44,112 bases of DNA from Candidatus Woesearchaeota archaeon (GTDB lineage Archaea > Nanoarchaeota > Nanoarchaeia > Woesearchaeales > JAGVZT01): positions 1-44,112 of the forward strand of contig JAFCGF010000015.1 of assembly GCA_017608295.1 (NCBI GenBank). The letters are read 5' to 3'. The notes under the pieces were generated by a model. It was not told the DNA's origin, did no database searches, and worked only from the letters and a program-made list of their open reading frames with translations. The translations under genes were made by a program, and so were the position numbers. This document shows, one piece after another, positions 7,843 through 16,236 of the stretch. The stretch's first letter is position 1. The number at the start of each line of letters is the position of its first letter.

Positions 7843-8190
7843 GTGACAACCTCAAACGAAACAGATGCAGATCTGCAAATGGCAGACGGCATCAGCGGCG
7901 ACACAAATCTCAAAGACGAACGTGATCGCGCCGGGAAGGCTCCACTCACAAAGGATGAGCGCCTTGTCATGCTAGGCGAGATTTACGATGGGCTCCTCTT
8001 CTCATGGCGACAGAATGTCACGCTGGGATTCTCCAAGGGCTCCAGCGCCATCTCGTACCAACTTGAACGCGCACGCTTAGAAATGATTGGGCTGTCCAAG
8101 GATCACGGCGTGATCGATGCAACGAGCAACCACGACAAGGATCTCGGATGGAGGGGTTTGCCAGAGGTCAACGCGTCAACGGTCCACTAA
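7843..8190 (+). CDS. Candidate terminase small subunit
   Basis: 115 aa, GTG start at 7843 after GAGGAAG, located 3 bp before the large terminase gene. The acidic N-terminus (to about 40) is followed by a helical region (LTKDERLVMLGEIYDGLLF). No helix-turn-helix is obvious, so the assignment rests on position and size. It could instead be an unrelated small late protein. Confidence 0.45.
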   Translation: MTTSNETDADLQMADGISGDTNLKDERDRAGKAPLTKDERLVMLGEIYDGLLFSWRQNVTLGFSKGSSAISYQLERARLEMIGLSKDHGVIDATSNHDKDLGWRGLPEVNASTVH

Positions 8191-8193
8191 TGA

Positions 8194-9573
8194 ATGGGCA
8201 AGCACGCATTCATCGGCCTCGACCCTCCTGTCGGCAAGTACCTTGAGATTTTCAACTACGTCCTGCGAGAAGATCCCGAGGTCAAGGATGTGGACCTGTG
8301 CTGCGGGCTCGGCTTCGGCAAGACGGTCATGGCGATTCAGATCGCTGCACTGACCCTGAATAAGAACGGCAAGCAGCGCGGCCTATTCCTGGAGCCCGAT
8401 TGGGATCGCGTCAATAGTATCTTTCTGGCAAAATGGATTGAGCATATCCCCGAGGAGCTGTACACGATTGAGTACGGCAACCACCGGATCGTCTGGCACA
8501 ACGGGTCGACCATGCTCTACCGGCCTCGGATCATCACGGGAGCCAGGGACCGAGCACGCGGCAAGTTCAAGGGCATTGAGTTCACGTTCGTTATTGATGA
8601 CGAGGCGGCAATAGGCTTCGACGGTCAACAGCAGATCAATACCCGGGCTCGAGTTCGAGCGGCGTCCACGGTTCGCTACTACTTCACGTTGAGCACGCCC
8701 CTGGTCGGTCCCTACGGACGCTTTATCAACCGTGGGGATAATAAGCTGTTCCGGGGTAAGACGAGCGACAATCACTATCTGCTGGCGCGAGACCCGAACT
8801 ACGAGATCAACCTTCGCAAGAAGATGTCGCCAGAGCAGGCCAGGCGGGAACTCGACGGCGAGCTTGTTGCGTTGGAAGGGCGCATTTGGAAGGGCGCCGA
8901 CATGGAGAAGTCGTGGCCGGAGGGCAACCGGAACGACCGTCATACGAGGTTCATCAAGGGCCAGCCCTGGTGGTTATTCTGCGACATCGGGAGCGCAACG
9001 GGAGCCTTTGCCGTCCTGCAACAAATGGATGCGACAGTCGGGGGACGCGAGATATTCGATGATCCCGTGTGGGTAGCGGTTGCGGATCTCTGTCCTCACA
9101 GTGACGCCTCGGCCTCTCGCGCATTCCAGATCTTGAAAAAAGAGTTCGGATACCCGGCTGCAATCGTGGCGGGTAAGGACATAAACAAAACAGACAGCGG
9201 CTCCGGCAAGCTGATTTCGTATTTTGCACAGAAGGCTTTCGGAAACGTGCCGATCTATCCATGTCCCGAGGATGCGGCAAACAGGCAAATCCAGTTCGAC
9301 CTCCTGTCATTCATGATGTGCAGCGCGGTCGATGCCGAGCGCCGGTTTACGGTTGCGGCCAACTTCGTGAGCCTGGACCTGGAAAGCCGACGCGGTATCA
9401 GGGAGATGATCGATGAAGATCAGTATCCGACCCCGGACAAGCGCCGAGTGAATGACATCCTGCCGAAAAACAAGGAAATCGAAGTGCAACATATCCGCGA
9501 TGCTCTACTGATGGGCGCCATGATGGTCATGCACCCGCCGGACTGGAATTATTCCGACAACCCGACAGCGTAA
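8194..9573 (+). CDS. terL: Terminase large subunit (packaging ATPase/nuclease)
   Basis: 459 aa, ATG 8194. ATPase domain: Walker A GLGFGKT (38-44), Walker B FVIDDE (132-137), coupling motif TLSTP (165-169). C-terminal RNase H-like nuclease: CDIGSATGAF with Asp264 on the first strand, GKDINKTDSGSG around 328-339 as the middle region, and IRDAL near the end supplying the last acidic residue. It cuts and pumps DNA into the prohead through the portal encoded next. Length and domain order are normal for TerL. Confidence 0.88.
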   Translation: MGKHAFIGLDPPVGKYLEIFNYVLREDPEVKDVDLCCGLGFGKTVMAIQIAALTLNKNGKQRGLFLEPDWDRVNSIFLAKWIEHIPEELYTIEYGNHRIVWHNGSTMLYRPRIITGARDRARGKFKGIEFTFVIDDEAAIGFDGQQQINTRARVRAASTVRYYFTLSTPLVGPYGRFINRGDNKLFRGKTSDNHYLLARDPNYEINLRKKMSPEQARRELDGELVALEGRIWKGADMEKSWPEGNRNDRHTRFIKGQPWWLFCDIGSATGAFAVLQQMDATVGGREIFDDPVWVAVADLCPHSDASASRAFQILKKEFGYPAAIVAGKDINKTDSGSGKLISYFAQKAFGNVPIYPCPEDAANRQIQFDLLSFMMCSAVDAERRFTVAANFVSLDLESRRGIREMIDEDQYPTPDKRRVNDILPKNKEIEVQHIRDALLMGAMMVMHPPDWNYSDNPTA

Positions 9574-9580
9574 AGACAAC

Positions 9581-11206
9581 ATGCCGTTAATCAAAAGAGC
9601 ACTCCAGAACTTGCGGGAATCATCGACCACCGTCGGCGAGACGATTGTTGATAATATGCTGTCGTATTTTCAACGCCGGGATGACCACGATCAGATCCGC
9701 GATGCTATCAAACAGCGGTACGGCGTCGGCATCAAGACAACTACTGACCCGAAGAATAAGAACGCGAGTACTGAGGCATACGTCAAAGAGGGATTCGACA
9801 TCAAGGTCGATTCAGGGCTGACAGAAGTTCTCGCGGTAGGATTCGGAGCAAAGGTAGTTGCGGGGCTTGCGAGCTTGTTCACAGAGCCCGGGCAGCGGTA
9901 CACGCTGATCCATGAGAATGAAGAGACAGACCTAAAAGACGCCGAAAATCTGTTGCAGGAGCACCGCGAGAACGGCGGGCATTCTGCGGCCATGACGCTC
10001 TCTGATAAACGCTCTGTCCAGGTAGGCAGCGCGGGCCCACTGATCGGGTTCTCCGGCGGCTTCCTGTCCTATCAGGTGCTCTCGCCGTCCGATGTGCGGG
10101 CGTATTACTCCGACACGATTGACGACGAGGGCGACATCAGAGTCCCGGACAGCACGGATATTGAGGACGCCTCGGTGGTTGTTATCCGGTTGAGTGAAGT
10201 TGATCAGATGACAGGGCGCTATCTTGCCATCTTCGCCCGCTCGGACATCTATCCGAAAGGCCGCTACGTCACTTATGAGGCATCCAAGGAATCGACGGAA
10301 GTTCCGAAGCCGGACGATAAAGATAGCAAGGTTATAGACTTTGACATCTTGGGTGAGCTTTGCAACCCGCTGTCATTCTGGGCAGACCAGCATCCCGACG
10401 AGATCATCCCTGAATACCCGATAGCGATCATCAAAGGCGGGGTGACTGAAGACGGCGTTTTAATGCCGGTCTCGACCAGCCTCTATGAAGATTCTAAAGG
10501 GTTCGACGTGTCCGGTTCTCACCTCCTCGAAACATCAGGGGACGCAGCACGGGGAACAACCGTGATCACGCGACGTGCAGAGGCGGCAATGAAGCCCTTG
10601 CCTCGCACCCTTGTCGGTCAGATTGCGCTTTCGGTAGGGCAGGAGGTTGACCACATCGACCACGGGGCGGGCGAGTCTGTTAAAGCCCTGGACGTGCATA
10701 CGAAATTGGCGACCGAAGTTGCGGCCGGCTTCCAAGTTCCCGACTACATGGTGAGCAGTGAGGATCATGCGATTGAAGCAAGCAGCGGAATCGCGCTCGA
10801 GGTCAAATCCCGCCCGCTCAAGAAGCAACGCGATCATCGGATAGACCTGAATCGTCCCGAGGTAAAGCGGATCTTTGCAATCGAGAAGGCGCTGATCGGT
10901 CTGTTTGTTGGTACGGATGAGCCAGGTGTGAGCCTGCTCTTGGAGTGTAAACAGACCTGGGAGCCCGGCGAGTTGAGACTCCCAGAGAACCGCCTGGAAA
11001 CCGCAAAGCGCATCATTTCCCTGATGGACAAGGGGATCATGGATGCGATTGCGGCCATCCGAGAGTATTACCAGTTCCCGACTGATGCCGAGGCGGAAGA
11101 GTTCTATGTGAAGATGAAGGATCGGGCCGCAGAATTCCCGTCACTTGCAGCGCCGGAAAAGAAGACCATCGGGCTGTTGCCGAAGAAGACCAATGCCTTC
11201 AGTTGA
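9581..11206 (+). CDS. Portal protein
   Basis: 541 aa, immediately after terL. The N-terminal region is helical with FQRRDDHDQIRDAIKQ. VLAVGFGAKVVAGLASLFTE (about 84-103), YQVLSPSDVRAYY and the long helix-containing C-terminal half (residues about 390-490, ending in an IMDAIAAIREYYQF segment) fit a phage portal. It forms the dodecameric channel for DNA packaging and tail joining. The stop overlaps the next gene by 14 bp. Confidence 0.75.
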   Translation: MPLIKRALQNLRESSTTVGETIVDNMLSYFQRRDDHDQIRDAIKQRYGVGIKTTTDPKNKNASTEAYVKEGFDIKVDSGLTEVLAVGFGAKVVAGLASLFTEPGQRYTLIHENEETDLKDAENLLQEHRENGGHSAAMTLSDKRSVQVGSAGPLIGFSGGFLSYQVLSPSDVRAYYSDTIDDEGDIRVPDSTDIEDASVVVIRLSEVDQMTGRYLAIFARSDIYPKGRYVTYEASKESTEVPKPDDKDSKVIDFDILGELCNPLSFWADQHPDEIIPEYPIAIIKGGVTEDGVLMPVSTSLYEDSKGFDVSGSHLLETSGDAARGTTVITRRAEAAMKPLPRTLVGQIALSVGQEVDHIDHGAGESVKALDVHTKLATEVAAGFQVPDYMVSSEDHAIEASSGIALEVKSRPLKKQRDHRIDLNRPEVKRIFAIEKALIGLFVGTDEPGVSLLLECKQTWEPGELRLPENRLETAKRIISLMDKGIMDAIAAIREYYQFPTDAEAEEFYVKMKDRAAEFPSLAAPEKKTIGLLPKKTNAFS

Positions 11207-12035
11207 GGAATACATCGCGGCGACCGACAACGCCAATGACTACGCGGACGATCTTATAGCGAAGCTCGAACAGCGAGCCCTTGAGGATATGGACGACCTC
11301 TACACCAGCACGGCAAACCGTGACGTAGAGCTATGGTCGGAGATGGGCGTGAGCCCCGATACTGTGCTTTCAGATTACGACGAGATAGAACGGGACGAGC
11401 GGGATCTGAATTGGGCAACGGGGCTCGGTGGAATATCTGCCGCTTCCCTGCATCAGTTCACGCTCGATAACCGCGAGGATACGATCATCAAGCCGACCGC
11501 CTACAGACAGCAGGTTGTCGGTGCCTTGGCAGTTCAGATGACCAGGGCGCAGCTTGTCACCGCAGGTAAGCGCGGGTTCGAGGTGGAAGGTGTCAAGGGG
11601 TTTGCAAAGCTCCAGAAGGTGCACACTGACCGGCTGGCATTCTTGAGAGATGCGAGTAATCCGCAGCTCTACCACACGCTGGTCGAGTCCGGGGCAATGC
11701 GACCACTTGAGAAGACCGTTGCCGCGAACGTCGGGAACGTGTCCCGAATGACCAGCCTGAAGCCCGGAGCGGCTCAGTTCAAAGAGGAAGTCGCAGGGCT
11801 GATCAACACGAATGCAAAGCGCGGGCTTGCCGGTATGCAGCGTCGCGCCACTGAGAAGATATACACGATTCAATCCATCGGTGGTGACTTAGAGCGCCTG
11901 ATGGTCTGGATTGTAGAGGGCGGAAAGAATACCTGTTCCTACTGCATGGACCGCGCCGGGGATGTCGAGACCTACGAGACATGGGTTGACCTCGGAGTGC
12001 CAGGCGCGGAAGTTTGCAAGGGCGGGGACGCCTGA
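11193..12035 (+). CDS. Head morphogenesis protein (SPP1 gp7/Mu gpF-like)
   Basis: 280 aa from ATG 11193, inside the portal 3' end. The C-terminal motif GGKNTCSYCMDRAGDVETYE (about residues 248-267), with a CxxC pair followed by a W and a late Cys, is the typical minor head protein signature of the Mu gpF/SPP1 gp7 group. The central region has alternating helices. A few copies probably sit inside the prohead near the portal. The frame is open upstream to 11145 but that would overlap the portal more deeply. Confidence 0.72.
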   Translation: MPSVEEYIAATDNANDYADDLIAKLEQRALEDMDDLYTSTANRDVELWSEMGVSPDTVLSDYDEIERDERDLNWATGLGGISAASLHQFTLDNREDTIIKPTAYRQQVVGALAVQMTRAQLVTAGKRGFEVEGVKGFAKLQKVHTDRLAFLRDASNPQLYHTLVESGAMRPLEKTVAANVGNVSRMTSLKPGAAQFKEEVAGLINTNAKRGLAGMQRRATEKIYTIQSIGGDLERLMVWIVEGGKNTCSYCMDRAGDVETYETWVDLGVPGAEVCKGGDA

Positions 12036-12078
12036 CGTTGTCATCTTGAGGCTGCGTGATGGCCCAAAGGAGCAAACA

Positions 12079-12225
12079 ATGAATCGATTCATCTGGTATC
12101 TGAAACAGCTTTTGCCGTTGATGTACGTGTCCACCTATGGCGAGCACGGAGCCCGGTGGGTTTCCGTGTGGCGCATGTGGATGGGTCGGTGCTTCGCAAT
12201 CCGCAAGTGGAGAATCGCCGGGTAA
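12079..12225 (+). CDS. Small basic protein (48 aa)
   Basis: ATG 12079 follows AAAGGAGCAAAC, a good ribosome site. Rich in Trp, Arg and aromatic residues (VSVWRMWMGRCFAIRKWRIA), possibly membrane-associated. The stop TAA overlaps the next ATG. Function unknown. Confidence 0.5.
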   Translation: MNRFIWYLKQLLPLMYVSTYGEHGARWVSVWRMWMGRCFAIRKWRIAG

Positions 12226-12332
12226 TGCCCGACTATCCCGACACAATCGTTGACGACTTCCTTGCCGCTGTCGATGCCGATGTGGAAGCCGTGGCCGAAG
12301 CAGAACGACAGCGCCGTAAAAAGAAAAAGTAA
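12225..12332 (+). CDS. Very small protein (35 aa)
   Basis: ATG 12225 shares the last A of the preceding TAA. An acidic first half (FLAAVDADVEAVAEAE) is followed by a basic end (RQRRKKKK). Retained because of the tight coupling to its neighbour; it could be non-functional. Confidence 0.4.
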   Translation: MPDYPDTIVDDFLAAVDADVEAVAEAERQRRKKKK

Positions 12333-12410
12333 CTCTCGCGGAATCTGATCCGCTCGATATATCTCACAAAAACTGGAGCGACAACCAGTGCAAAAACGCA
12401 GGAGGACAGA

Positions 12411-13091
12411 ATGATTTTTCGTAGTTTTTTCAGAGATGAGAATGACGACCAGGGCGCAGGCGGAACAGGTGGAGACGGCGGTGGCGCGTCACAGATTGAC
12501 GTAGACAATGCGGCAATCAAGGCCAGTCCGCTTTTCCAGAAGTTGACGGCAGAGCTGAAAACCGAACGGGAAGGTCGAGAGGTGCTAGCGCAGGAGAAGG
12601 CCGACCGGCAAGCGGCAGAGACAGCGAAGGCCGAGGAAGCCGAACAGGAACGACTCAGGAAAGACGGACTGTTCGATGAGGCCGAAGCGAAGTACAAGGC
12701 CGCTGACGAAAAGAAAGATGCTGCACACGCCGCCGAGTTGCAGACCCGCGACATTGAGGCCGCGCTGCTGAAGGCCAACTTCCGTAACGAGACTTTCGTC
12801 AAGGGTGCGGTCACAGGCTACAACGCGGAGACAGACGGCACGATCGAGGAGTACGTTACCGCGCTCGCAGCCGATGAAGTCAATGCAGCGTTCATCGTGG
12901 CACCGGGAAAGGAAGGCGATCCGCCTCCGAAACCACCGGGTAAAAACACAGTGATCGGCGCGGGAAAAACGAACTGGGAAGAGGTCAAAGCCTGGGAAAA
13001 CAGCGATAACCGAGAAGAGCGAATCAAAGCAGGGAAGCTCATCAGCGAGTATCACAACACGCATGGCGAGTACCCTTATCAAAAATCATAG
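12411..13091 (+). CDS. Capsid scaffold protein
   Basis: 226 aa, ATG 12411 after GCAGGAGGACAG, directly before the major capsid gene. It has a Gly/Asp-rich N-terminus, a long Lys/Glu/Ala coiled coil (about 40-110; EREGREVLAQEKADRQAAET), then a proline-rich linker (GDPPPKPPGK) and a C-terminal helical segment with Trp and basic residues. This is the usual make-up of phage scaffolds, whose C-terminus contacts the capsid protein. No protease domain is seen. Confidence 0.72.
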   Translation: MIFRSFFRDENDDQGAGGTGGDGGGASQIDVDNAAIKASPLFQKLTAELKTEREGREVLAQEKADRQAAETAKAEEAEQERLRKDGLFDEAEAKYKAADEKKDAAHAAELQTRDIEAALLKANFRNETFVKGAVTGYNAETDGTIEEYVTALAADEVNAAFIVAPGKEGDPPPKPPGKNTVIGAGKTNWEEVKAWENSDNREERIKAGKLISEYHNTHGEYPYQKS

Positions 13092-13100
13092 GAGATAGTA

Positions 13101-14012
13101 ATGAGTTTCGCAGACTATAACGAATTCATCCAGAGGGAGCTGTTGCCGAGCATGGTTGACACGGTTATCTACGATAGCCTGAAGCCCTTCAACGACAACT
13201 TCACGAAGCCGAAGATCTTGGACGGTGATCGGATCACATCCAAGTATCGGCTCGCACACACCAGCAACGCGGCATTCTTCGACAAGAGCGATGTCGACCC
13301 GGCGAGCTCCACGCAGACCCTGGCGAAGCCGTATTGGGACAAGGTTTTCTCACACGGTGCCGCAGAGGTACACGGGATCGACATCTCGAATTCCAGCGTG
13401 AGCCTGTCCGAGAAGGCGCTGATCACGGATGCAGTGGCGAAAGAAGTCGAAGCCGTGGCCGCGCTCAACGTGTCGGCGATCTACACGCAGATCAAGAAGG
13501 ATGTCGACAGCACATCGGTTGCGTATTCCGACAAGGCGCTTTCGCGGGGAACCTACCCGCTGCTCGTTTCCTACGAGGAGGACACGAACGCGACGATCAC
13601 GCTGGCATATATGCGCGGCATGATCCAGGGAACGACTCTCAACAAGGGCGTCAATCTGAAGGACTACCTGTGCTTGAGTGAAGGCTCGGTGTACTACACG
13701 TTCAGGGCGCTCGCGGCGGCTTTGCACTCGTGGAATTCCACTACCGTGGCAGGCAAAGCGGAGAACATGGGATGGCCGATGTTCGACAACTTCGAGGGCT
13801 TGGCGTTCGCCGACCCGACCTTGTTCCCGAACATGACCACGGGTGACGTGCTGATGCTCCGGCGCCAGGATGTCAATATCTGTAACCACATGCCGCTGCA
13901 GCTCGAACTGGTTGCGTCCGGCAGGTTTGCCAAGAAAGTGGTCGTCCGCATGGGGACCAACGTGTACGTGGACAACCCGTACTTGAACGGCAAAATGACG
14001 GACAAGGATTAG
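13101..14012 (+). CDS. Major capsid protein
   Basis: 303 aa, ATG 13101 after GGAGATAGTA. Position (after portal, head morphogenesis and scaffold genes), size, and an N-terminal arm followed by mixed alpha/beta sequence (VSLSEKALITDAVAKEVEAV helix; beta-rich C-terminus with RFAKKVVVRMGTNVYVDNPY) fit an HK97-fold capsid protein. No cleavage site or delta domain is evident. The exact capsid family is not recognised. Confidence 0.75.
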   Translation: MSFADYNEFIQRELLPSMVDTVIYDSLKPFNDNFTKPKILDGDRITSKYRLAHTSNAAFFDKSDVDPASSTQTLAKPYWDKVFSHGAAEVHGIDISNSSVSLSEKALITDAVAKEVEAVAALNVSAIYTQIKKDVDSTSVAYSDKALSRGTYPLLVSYEEDTNATITLAYMRGMIQGTTLNKGVNLKDYLCLSEGSVYYTFRALAAALHSWNSTTVAGKAENMGWPMFDNFEGLAFADPTLFPNMTTGDVLMLRRQDVNICNHMPLQLELVASGRFAKKVVVRMGTNVYVDNPYLNGKMTDKD

Positions 14013-14022
14013 GAGGTGAATC

Positions 14023-14400
14023 ATGGGAATCGTAGCAACACCGACCAAAACCGCAGGTCCGGGCATCAAGCCGGCGATCGGGGTGGAGTACGAGTTCACG
14101 CTCCTGCTCGACACGACCCACACGGACGGCAGCCAGACCATAGACCTGACGGCATATTTTTCATATCTCCACTCCTGCGAGATCGTCGGCTCACTCGCGA
14201 GCACGGGCTATTTCGCAGACATTCAGAAACCGGCGTTCGACACCGCCCTGTCAGCCACCAACCTCCTGGTTTTCTTCTACGAGGCGGGCGCAGATGCCGC
14301 CGCGCTGGACCTCCTGAACGGCATCGACCTGTCAGCCGTCATCACGGGGTTGACCATTCATGCCACGGGCAAACCCGCTCTTGACACCTCCTGGGCATAG
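14023..14400 (+). CDS. Head decoration-like protein, short paralogue
   Basis: 125 aa beta-rich protein right after the capsid gene, with a strong GGAGGTGAATC ribosome site. It is a paralogue of the next protein. Shared segments include GIKPAIG/IVKPGIG, TLLLDTT, GSLASTGY, FYEAGADxAALD, DLSAVITGLTI and an identical C-terminus GKPALDTSWA. It is probably a virion surface or decoration protein; the family is not recognised. Confidence 0.6.
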   Translation: MGIVATPTKTAGPGIKPAIGVEYEFTLLLDTTHTDGSQTIDLTAYFSYLHSCEIVGSLASTGYFADIQKPAFDTALSATNLLVFFYEAGADAAALDLLNGIDLSAVITGLTIHATGKPALDTSWA

Positions 14401-14409
14401 GGGGTCATC

Positions 14410-15138
14410 ATGGGAACAGCAATAATTGCAACAAGGGTAGGAGGCCCGATCGTCAAACCGGGTATCGGGATAGAGTGTCGGTATACTCTCTTGCTCGATA
14501 CCACTGACGGCTCTGGGCTGCAGACGTGCGATCTGACGGCTGACTTCGGATACCTCCACACGGTGAAATTGGGAGGCTCACTTGCCTCTACCGGTTACGT
14601 CGTGGAGGTTCAGAAACCCGTAATCACAGCGACGAAAGCGCAGGGAGTCATAACCTGTACCGGATTTGCGGTCGCGGATGAAACGATGGTGCTCGGCACA
14701 ACTACGCTCACAGCGAAGGCTGTCGCCACGGGTAGCGTCGATCACTTTGCAATCGGAGGGAGCGCGGCCGCTCAGGTGACGGCTCTCGTGGCGACGCTCG
14801 GAGAATGTACCGGACACGCAGCATGGACAGCCGAGGACGGAGCGGGTGACACCGTTCTGATCACCGCAGCACTCGCAGGAGCAGCCGGAGACGCGATCGT
14901 CTTTACCGAAGCCGTGTCGAATCTGACCATCGACGGTGGCGGGACATTGGGCGGAAGACGGGCCGGTCTGGACGCTGACGCGGCGTTGACAGATGTCAAT
15001 CTCGTGTTCGGGTTCTATGAAGCCGGCGCAGATGGCGCGGCGTTGGACGCCATAGCGACAACCGACCTTTCCGCAGTCATCACCGGTCTGACCATCGTCG
15101 TTACCGGCAAACCTGCTCTCGATACGTCGTGGGCATAG
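14410..15138 (+). CDS. Head decoration-like protein, long paralogue with inserted domain
   Basis: 242 aa. Residues about 1-76 and 192-242 align with the 125-aa neighbour. Between them, directly after QKP, is an insert of about 115 residues starting GVITCTGFAVADETMVLG and ending GGGTLGGRRAG. The same type of domain occurs in the neck protein at 23100-23969. The insertion point is clean and the flanking paralogous parts remain intact, so the pair arose by tandem duplication followed by domain gain (or loss). A role as virion surface protein is inferred from position. Confidence 0.6.
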   Translation: MGTAIIATRVGGPIVKPGIGIECRYTLLLDTTDGSGLQTCDLTADFGYLHTVKLGGSLASTGYVVEVQKPVITATKAQGVITCTGFAVADETMVLGTTTLTAKAVATGSVDHFAIGGSAAAQVTALVATLGECTGHAAWTAEDGAGDTVLITAALAGAAGDAIVFTEAVSNLTIDGGGTLGGRRAGLDADAALTDVNLVFGFYEAGADGAALDAIATTDLSAVITGLTIVVTGKPALDTSWA

Positions 15139-15147
15139 GAGGATACA

Positions 15148-15438
15148 ATGGCGAAAGCGAAAGCGAAAACACCCGCGAAGAAGGCAGCACCTGCGGCGAA
15201 GCCCGCGGCTGCCAAGAAGGCGGATCTCTCAGGCTACGGAAAGAAGCCGTACAAGGTCGGAGCCGATGTCATTCTCAACGCCCATGTCGCCGGGTGCAGA
15301 CCCGGTGCGTTCTGTGAAGTCACAGAGATCAAGCACGGCGGGGCGATGTTCTGCGTAAAGGTCGCCAAGGGACCGGGCGCAGAGGATGGCGACAAGCCGG
15401 CGAAGACATTCCAAGTCTGGGCTAACCAGCTCAACTAA
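15148..15438 (+). CDS. Small protein with histone H1-like Lys/Ala tail
   Basis: 96 aa, ATG 15148 after GGAGGATACA. Residues 1-25 are almost only Lys, Ala and Pro in AKAKTPAKKAAPAAK-type repeats, like eukaryotic and bacterial H1-like tails. Residues 35-96 form a beta-rich domain with two Cys (YKVGADVILNAHVAGCRPG). It ends the decoration-gene cluster. DNA binding inside the capsid or capsid stabilisation is possible but unproven. Confidence 0.6.
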   Translation: MAKAKAKTPAKKAAPAAKPAAAKKADLSGYGKKPYKVGADVILNAHVAGCRPGAFCEVTEIKHGGAMFCVKVAKGPGAEDGDKPAKTFQVWANQLN

Positions 15439-15440
15439 CT

Positions 15441-15484
15441 GACCGTTCGGTCAAATCAAAGTGAAACGCCCCTTTCCCGGGGCG
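15441..15484 (+). terminator. Tandem hairpins after the head genes
   Basis: GACCGTTCGGTC (15441-15452) is a 5-bp palindrome with a 2-base centre. CGCCCC (15467-15472) and GGGGCG (15479-15484) form a 6-bp GC stem with a 6-base loop. They lie right after the stop at 15438 in a 108-bp gap. There is no U-run after the second stem (TCGGTTG follows), so partial termination or RNA-processing attenuation is more likely than full termination. Confidence 0.5.
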
Positions 15485-15546
15485 TCGGTTGTGAGTGGTT
15501 TCACAGCCCTGATGAACAGCCAACAGACTCAAAAAAGGAGTGGCAC

Positions 15547-16233
15547 ATGGACATCGATCTTGCAAAAATCAAGTTTCTGGCCCGGGATGCAAAGGAATTA
15601 AAAGACTTCATCGCCAGTGAGTTCAAGCGCGGCGGGCCTTCGGATCCTCCATACCTGTCTCAATGCCTCGTCGCATTCAACCAGGGCGGGGTTTTGGTCA
15701 TGGAAGCCCTGGCGTTGCGGTATGAAAAGGATCGCAAGCTGCCTGACAACATGCGCCTACGGTGGAAGCTACTCGTCCTTTGCGACGAGTGGGGAAACCC
15801 GCCTATCCCCGGCGAGATAGTTTACCGAAGGGAACAGCTCCCCCTGGAGCACGAACGCGGCAAGCCGTTGACCTCCGAAGAGATCAACATCGATAAAATG
15901 AACGGCGTGTACGAGGACAAGTGGGTTCGGAAAGTGCCGTATACCATCGACGAAAAGGGCTGCATAACCGTCGAGTTCGAGGATACGAGTTTCTTCCTGA
16001 CTGTCTACGGTGTGCATGGCAAGAGTGGCGCTGCGATCAGCATCCACAAAAAGGAGCATTCGTCCGACGTGGTAGACACCCCCGGCGGTCAGAAACTCCA
16101 TGCGTGGTACTGGCGTTTCAAGGAACAGGACGCGGAGATGTACGCGAAGTTGCCGAAGATCACGGAGAAAGAAATCGAGAAGCGAAAGAAGGAAAAGCGC
16201 GGTCATAAGGTAGAGGAGAAGCCCGCAGCGTAA
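15547..16233 (+). CDS. Hypothetical virion-region protein (228 aa)
   Basis: ATG 15547 after AAAAAAGGAGTGG, first gene after the hairpins. Mixed alpha/beta with LPDNMRLRWKLLVLCDEWGN and a basic C-terminal tail (KEIEKRKKEKRGHKVEEK). It stops 3 bp before the large adhesin gene, so it could be a partner or chaperone of that protein. Family not recognised. Confidence 0.55.
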   Translation: MDIDLAKIKFLARDAKELKDFIASEFKRGGPSDPPYLSQCLVAFNQGGVLVMEALALRYEKDRKLPDNMRLRWKLLVLCDEWGNPPIPGEIVYRREQLPLEHERGKPLTSEEINIDKMNGVYEDKWVRKVPYTIDEKGCITVEFEDTSFFLTVYGVHGKSGAAISIHKKEHSSDVVDTPGGQKLHAWYWRFKEQDAEMYAKLPKITEKEIEKRKKEKRGHKVEEKPAA

Positions 16234-16236
16234 CCG

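Noticed and set aside
12372..12389. ACTGG/CCAGT hairpin before the scaffold gene
   Set aside because: Only 5 bp with an 8-base loop and no T-run; too weak to call a terminator or regulator.
13350..14204. 284-codon minus-strand frame opposite the capsid gene
   Set aside because: Overlaps the whole major capsid gene and crosses its ribosome site; no recognisable motifs.
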